Assembly (NCBI GenBank): GCA_900769355.1
Contig: CAAGGG010000038.1
Location: forward strand, 1 to 17,447
DNA length: 17,447 nt
Source: Candidatus Gastranaerophilales bacterium
GTDB lineage: Bacteria > Cyanobacteriota > Vampirovibrionia > Gastranaerophilales > Gastranaerophilaceae
Direction: 5' to 3'
How positions within the stretch are numbered: position 1 is the stretch's first letter; every line of letters begins with the position of its first letter. Shown piece by piece: positions 14,648 to 17,447 of the stretch. Below the pieces are notes generated by a model. That model searched no databases. It saw nothing but the letters and a program-made list of their open reading frames with translations, and was not told the DNA's origin. A program made the position numbers and the translations under genes.

Positions 14648-15299
14648 GGGCATTATACTTCTTTCGGGCGGATTGGACTCTCTCGTCAGTCTTGGTCTCG
14701 GAATGCAAAAATACGGAATATCTTTGGCTTTGACATTCGATTATGGGCAAAAAGCACTTGAGCAAGAGGTCTCGACGTCAAAAAATATTTGTGATTATTA
14801 TAAAATTGAGCACAAAGTTATAAAATTGGATTGGCTGAAAAACGTTACGCACACTGCTCTTGTAGAAGATAAAGAGTTGCCGGAAGGTATTGATAATCCG
14901 GAAGATTCGGCAAAAAGCGTTTGGGTGCCAAATAGAAACGGTTTGTTTTTAAACATTGCAGGAAGCTTTGCAGATGGGAACGACTATGATTATATAATTA
15001 TTGGTGCAAACAAGGAAGAAGGGCAAACTTTTCCTGATAACACGCAAGAATTTATCGACAGGATTAATGCGGAATTTGAATTTTCTACTCAAAAACACCC
15101 AAAAGTTGTTGCCCCCTTGATAAATTATGACAAAAATGATATAGTAAAACAAGCAATTGAGCACAATATTCCACTTGAATTTGTCAGAAGTTGTTATTCA
15201 AACGGCAAAAAACATTGTGGGAAATGTGAATCTTGTATAAGGTTAAAAAATGCTCTGATTGCAAACGGTGACACTCACTACATAAAGGAATTGTTTTGA
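14640..15299 (+). CDS. queC: 7-cyano-7-deazaguanine synthase QueC
   Basis: QueC converts 7-carboxy-7-deazaguanine to preQ0 with ATP and ammonia, a cytoplasmic step toward queuosine in tRNA. The 219-residue protein has the PP-loop SGGLDS at 9-14, FDYGQ at 33-37, VPNRNG at 96-101 and the zinc-binding cysteines C185, C193, C196 and C199 (SCYSNGKKHCGKCESC). The length is normal. I start at the ATG at 14640, which overlaps the end of the HEAT gene by 8 nt and has GAGG 6 nt upstream. The earlier in-frame ATG at 14628 lies inside the HEAT gene without an SD. The next gene begins inside the queC stop region. QueD, QueE and QueF are not in this window. Confidence 0.95.
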   Translation: MSKGIILLSGGLDSLVSLGLGMQKYGISLALTFDYGQKALEQEVSTSKNICDYYKIEHKVIKLDWLKNVTHTALVEDKELPEGIDNPEDSAKSVWVPNRNGLFLNIAGSFADGNDYDYIIIGANKEEGQTFPDNTQEFIDRINAEFEFSTQKHPKVVAPLINYDKNDIVKQAIEHNIPLEFVRSCYSNGKKHCGKCESCIRLKNALIANGDTHYIKELF

Positions 15300-15850
15300 A
15301 GACTCAACTTATAGATAAAGAAATTAAATATGAAGGCTGGCAACTTGCTCCACATTGGATTTATAAAAACTTCAAAATGCAAGGTGATGCAACGGTTGCA
15401 TTTATTGGAGAATGCGAAGTTAAATTGACTGAAATGGTTGATATTGAGGACGTTATTAACAATGAACCGATTTACAGCAAGTCAATGCTTAGTTTTATTT
15501 CTGAACAGTTCAATATCGGCTTGGTAGAAGGTGTTTTCAGGCAACGTTTATTGATTTGTATAATCAAAGAAGCTCTTGAAAAAAGAGGTTTTAAGATTTT
15601 TAGAAGTGGCGACGATTTGTTCTTTGACGGGAAAAAATTAACCGTTTCGATTGCTACCAAATCTGTAAATTCAATACTTATCCACACCGGCATAAATATT
15701 GATTCTACAGGTGCTCCGGTTAAAGCTAGCGGATTGACAAGTGAACTTAAAATTACCGATATCAAAGAGTTAGCGCAAGAAATATTGAAAAATTACTCAG
15801 AAGAAATCGACGATATAGTATTAGCATCAACAAAAGTTAGAGGTGTATAA
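15296..15850 (+). CDS. DUF366-like protein coupled to queC
   Basis: The 184-residue protein resembles, from memory, the DUF366 family of archaea and bacteria. Segments that suggest this are KYEGWQLAPHWIYKNF (10-25), MQGDATVAFIGECEVKLTEM (28-47), VDIEDVINNEPIYSKSMLSF (48-67), FRQRLL in the middle and LTVSIATKSVNSILIHTGIN around 114-133. It has no signal peptide, membrane segment or metal-binding cysteine pattern, so it is cytoplasmic. Translation most likely starts at the TTG at 15296. It overlaps the queC stop as TTGA, with AAGGAA about 6 nt upstream; no ATG lies near. Such an overlap implies coupled translation with queC. Family function is unknown to me; the context suggests, but does not prove, a role near 7-deazaguanine metabolism. 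Confidence 0.65.
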   Translation: MKTQLIDKEIKYEGWQLAPHWIYKNFKMQGDATVAFIGECEVKLTEMVDIEDVINNEPIYSKSMLSFISEQFNIGLVEGVFRQRLLICIIKEALEKRGFKIFRSGDDLFFDGKKLTVSIATKSVNSILIHTGINIDSTGAPVKASGLTSELKITDIKELAQEILKNYSEEIDDIVLASTKVRGV

Positions 15851-16525
15851 ATGGAAGAAGATTTAAAACGACCTTCTCATATCAGTTATAAGGAATATCA
15901 AAAAAAAGTTACAAAAAAACCTAACGAAGGAATAATTATTTTTGTATCAGTATTTTTCATATTGTTATTGTTATTTTTAGGAATTGCTAAACAGCTTTCA
16001 CCTGAAATTGATGTTGCGATTGGTGATGACGAAAATGCAACGGCAACAGAAGATGTTGCAGATAAGACAAATGTAGACGACAGATTGAAACTTCTCCAAC
16101 AAGAAGATGAAGGCAAAAGAGCACAAGATGACACATTTGCATCAGAACTTGATGAAAAAGTTGTTTTGCCAACTCATAAAAAAGCTGACAATTCTGATGC
16201 TGCAACACAAGAAGAGCCTGTAACTCTTGCTAATAAAACAGCTAACCCAAAACCGGCTGTAACTTCATCACCAGCACCAAAAGCCATGGCAACACAGTCT
16301 GCCACTCCGGCAAAAGTTGTTGTTGGCTACTATTCAACACGTGATCAAGCAGAAGTTGCAAAAGGAATTATTGCAGAATCAGGTTTAAATATTTCACCTT
16401 ATGTGCGTAATATTGGTGGTGCTTACACAATCCAAATCGGCTCTTACACAACTCGTGAAAAAGCTCAAAGCGTTGCTAATGAACTACTTCGAAATAATTA
16501 TCCAGCAAGAATAATTATGGAGTAA
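15851..16525 (+). CDS. Single-pass membrane protein with C-terminal SPOR domain
   Basis: The 224-residue protein has a short charged cytoplasmic N-terminus (1-26), one membrane helix at about 27-46 (GIIIFVSVFFILLLLFLGIA) and a low-complexity Asp/Glu/Ala/Pro linker to about 152. The SPOR domain lies at about 154-224, with the repeated pattern VVVGYYSTRDQAEVAKGI and YTIQIGSYTTREKAQSVANEL ending in PARIIME. SPOR domains bind denuded glycan strands of peptidoglycan, often at the division septum, so it probably sits in the inner membrane with the domain in the periplasm. The ATG follows the upstream stop with no gap, and AGAGGT lies just upstream. A link to cell division is family knowledge; its presence in a queC operon looks incidental. 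Confidence 0.88.
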   Translation: MEEDLKRPSHISYKEYQKKVTKKPNEGIIIFVSVFFILLLLFLGIAKQLSPEIDVAIGDDENATATEDVADKTNVDDRLKLLQQEDEGKRAQDDTFASELDEKVVLPTHKKADNSDAATQEEPVTLANKTANPKPAVTSSPAPKAMATQSATPAKVVVGYYSTRDQAEVAKGIIAESGLNISPYVRNIGGAYTIQIGSYTTREKAQSVANELLRNNYPARIIME

Positions 16526-16527
16526 GC

Positions 16528-17112
16528 ATGAAAAATAGAACTGAATACAGGGAAGATATTGCTAGATATTCAAAAATAATAGAAACACCAGGTGCGAGTT
16601 TATATGACTATGGTATGCTTTATGATGCATATCGAGGGTTAAGAAAACATATTGAACCAAGTGAACAAGAAGCATTTAATGAGTTTTTGAAAAAGTATAT
16701 TGAGTTCCTTAAAAAATCGACAGAACAAGGCGATGATGAATCTAAGGCACAAGCTTATTTTAAACTTGCAGGTATTTATTTCTATAAAAATGATAATCAA
16801 AGAGGCTTGGCATACTTGGATATAGCAGTTGAGTTTGATAAAAGGTTTTTAATTGAACGTGGGCTTCAAAAGCTTAGCATTTATAAAGATAAAAGAGCTG
16901 CAGTGAATGATTTTCAATTAGCAACGGAACTCTTGACTGATCCTTCCAAGCTACAAGAGGCAAGGTTGTTATTACAAAGATATTCATTCCCAGATTATAC
17001 GCCACGTAAAACATTTAAGGAGATTTGTAAAGTCTTTTTTGAAATAATTTTTTGGATTTTTTCATTACTTGTTCTACTTGCTTATGGGTATTATAAATTT
17101 TTTTATAATTAA
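16528..17112 (+). CDS. TPR-like protein with a C-terminal membrane anchor
   Basis: The 194-residue protein is mostly helical. One clear tetratricopeptide-like unit lies at about 73-105 (KAQAYFKLAGIYFYKNDNQR followed by GLAYLDIAVEFDK), with flanking weaker helical pairs. A single hydrophobic helix at about 168-188 (VFFEIIFWIFSLLVLLAYGYY) followed by KFFYN marks it as tail-anchored, with the body in the cytoplasm. It begins 2 nt after the SPOR gene stop, and GGAG at the end of that gene serves as SD. It is therefore the last member of the run that starts at 13706. Specific function is unknown. Confidence 0.75.
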   Translation: MKNRTEYREDIARYSKIIETPGASLYDYGMLYDAYRGLRKHIEPSEQEAFNEFLKKYIEFLKKSTEQGDDESKAQAYFKLAGIYFYKNDNQRGLAYLDIAVEFDKRFLIERGLQKLSIYKDKRAAVNDFQLATELLTDPSKLQEARLLLQRYSFPDYTPRKTFKEICKVFFEIIFWIFSLLVLLAYGYYKFFYN

Positions 17113-17172
17113 AATTCATGCAAGTAAGTTACAAAAATCAACTTTGTTCAAAATTGAATTATGGAGTAGTTT

Positions 17173-17447
17173 ATGCATAATGAAGAGCACTTAAATCTTG
17201 TATTAATATTGGATTATTCTTGTGCTATTGCTGAATGCGATCTTCAACTAATCGAGCCAAATTCCAATAAAAAAGAGATAAATGCAACTAAAAAAAGAAT
17301 AAAAAGTGATATAAAAAAATTTTTGCCAGCTATAAAAAAGGCATTAAGAAATCCTTTATATGTTGATAAGGCTGAACTTTTTTATTATATGGCTTTGTGC
17401 TATGAAATATTAGAAAATAAATCTAAGGTGCTAAAATGCTATAAAGA
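17173..17447 (+). CDS. Partial CDS, TPR-like protein running off the right edge
   Basis: From the ATG at 17173 the frame is open to the end of the window (91 codons). GGAG at 17163-17166 lies 6 nt upstream. The visible protein begins MHNEEHLNLVLILDYSCAIA, is lysine-rich in the middle, and ends with a TPR-like helix pair (DKAELFYYMALCYEILENKS then KVLKCYK). It follows the tail-anchored TPR gene after 60 nt, which contain no clear promoter or terminator. It may be a related gene in the same operon. The C-terminus is missing, so nothing can be said about a membrane anchor. Confidence 0.6.
   Translation, partial: MHNEEHLNLVLILDYSCAIAECDLQLIEPNSNKKEINATKKRIKSDIKKFLPAIKKALRNPLYVDKAELFYYMALCYEILENKSKVLKCYK

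Overview
The window looks like a chromosomal segment of an AT-rich bacterium with short intergenic gaps and mostly clear Shine-Dalgarno (SD) sites. I see no tRNA, rRNA, CRISPR array or transposase. Several features fit a non-photosynthetic relative of the Cyanobacteria (Melainabacteria/Vampirovibrionia, for example Gastranaerophilales). These are the start of a protein reading MGMAASQARFLGLTARK, which I recall from that group, a PBS-lyase-like HEAT-repeat protein, and a DnaX of cyanobacterial style. This placement is inference from memory and was not tested by search.

Layout. Positions 1-85 hold the N-terminus of a minus-strand gene with a good promoter. Positions 86-491 are intergenic and carry a large inverted repeat of octamer units. 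Then come gpmI (glycolysis) and a Swi2/Snf2 ATPase, separated by a 32-bp-arm hairpin made of heptamer units. Positions 5095-5456 are intergenic, with several hairpins, an in-phase open stretch after the Snf2 stop, and a strong terminator-like stem-loop. On the minus strand follow nifU-nifS for Fe-S cluster assembly, with a near-perfect dyad at the predicted start of transcription. Divergent from them is a toxin-first type II toxin-antitoxin pair, with a perfect 20-bp palindrome overlapping its promoter and a predicted leaderless toxin mRNA. Tail-to-tail with the antitoxin, 1 nt apart, is a C-terminally short LD-carboxypeptidase gene.

From 9090 everything reads on the plus strand. dnaX (possibly leaderless) is followed by an AI-2E-family membrane protein with its own promoter and an overlapping radical SAM gene. 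A second promoter at 13654-13682 starts a tight run: HEAT-repeat protein, queC, a DUF366-like protein, a membrane-anchored SPOR protein and a tail-anchored TPR protein. These are joined by overlaps or gaps of 0-2 nt. A further TPR-like gene runs off the right edge.

The points most worth a second look are the operator/leaderless architecture of the toxin-antitoxin locus, the dyad in front of nifUS, the translational coupling of the DUF366-like gene to queC, and the two repeat-built inverted repeats that bracket gpmI.
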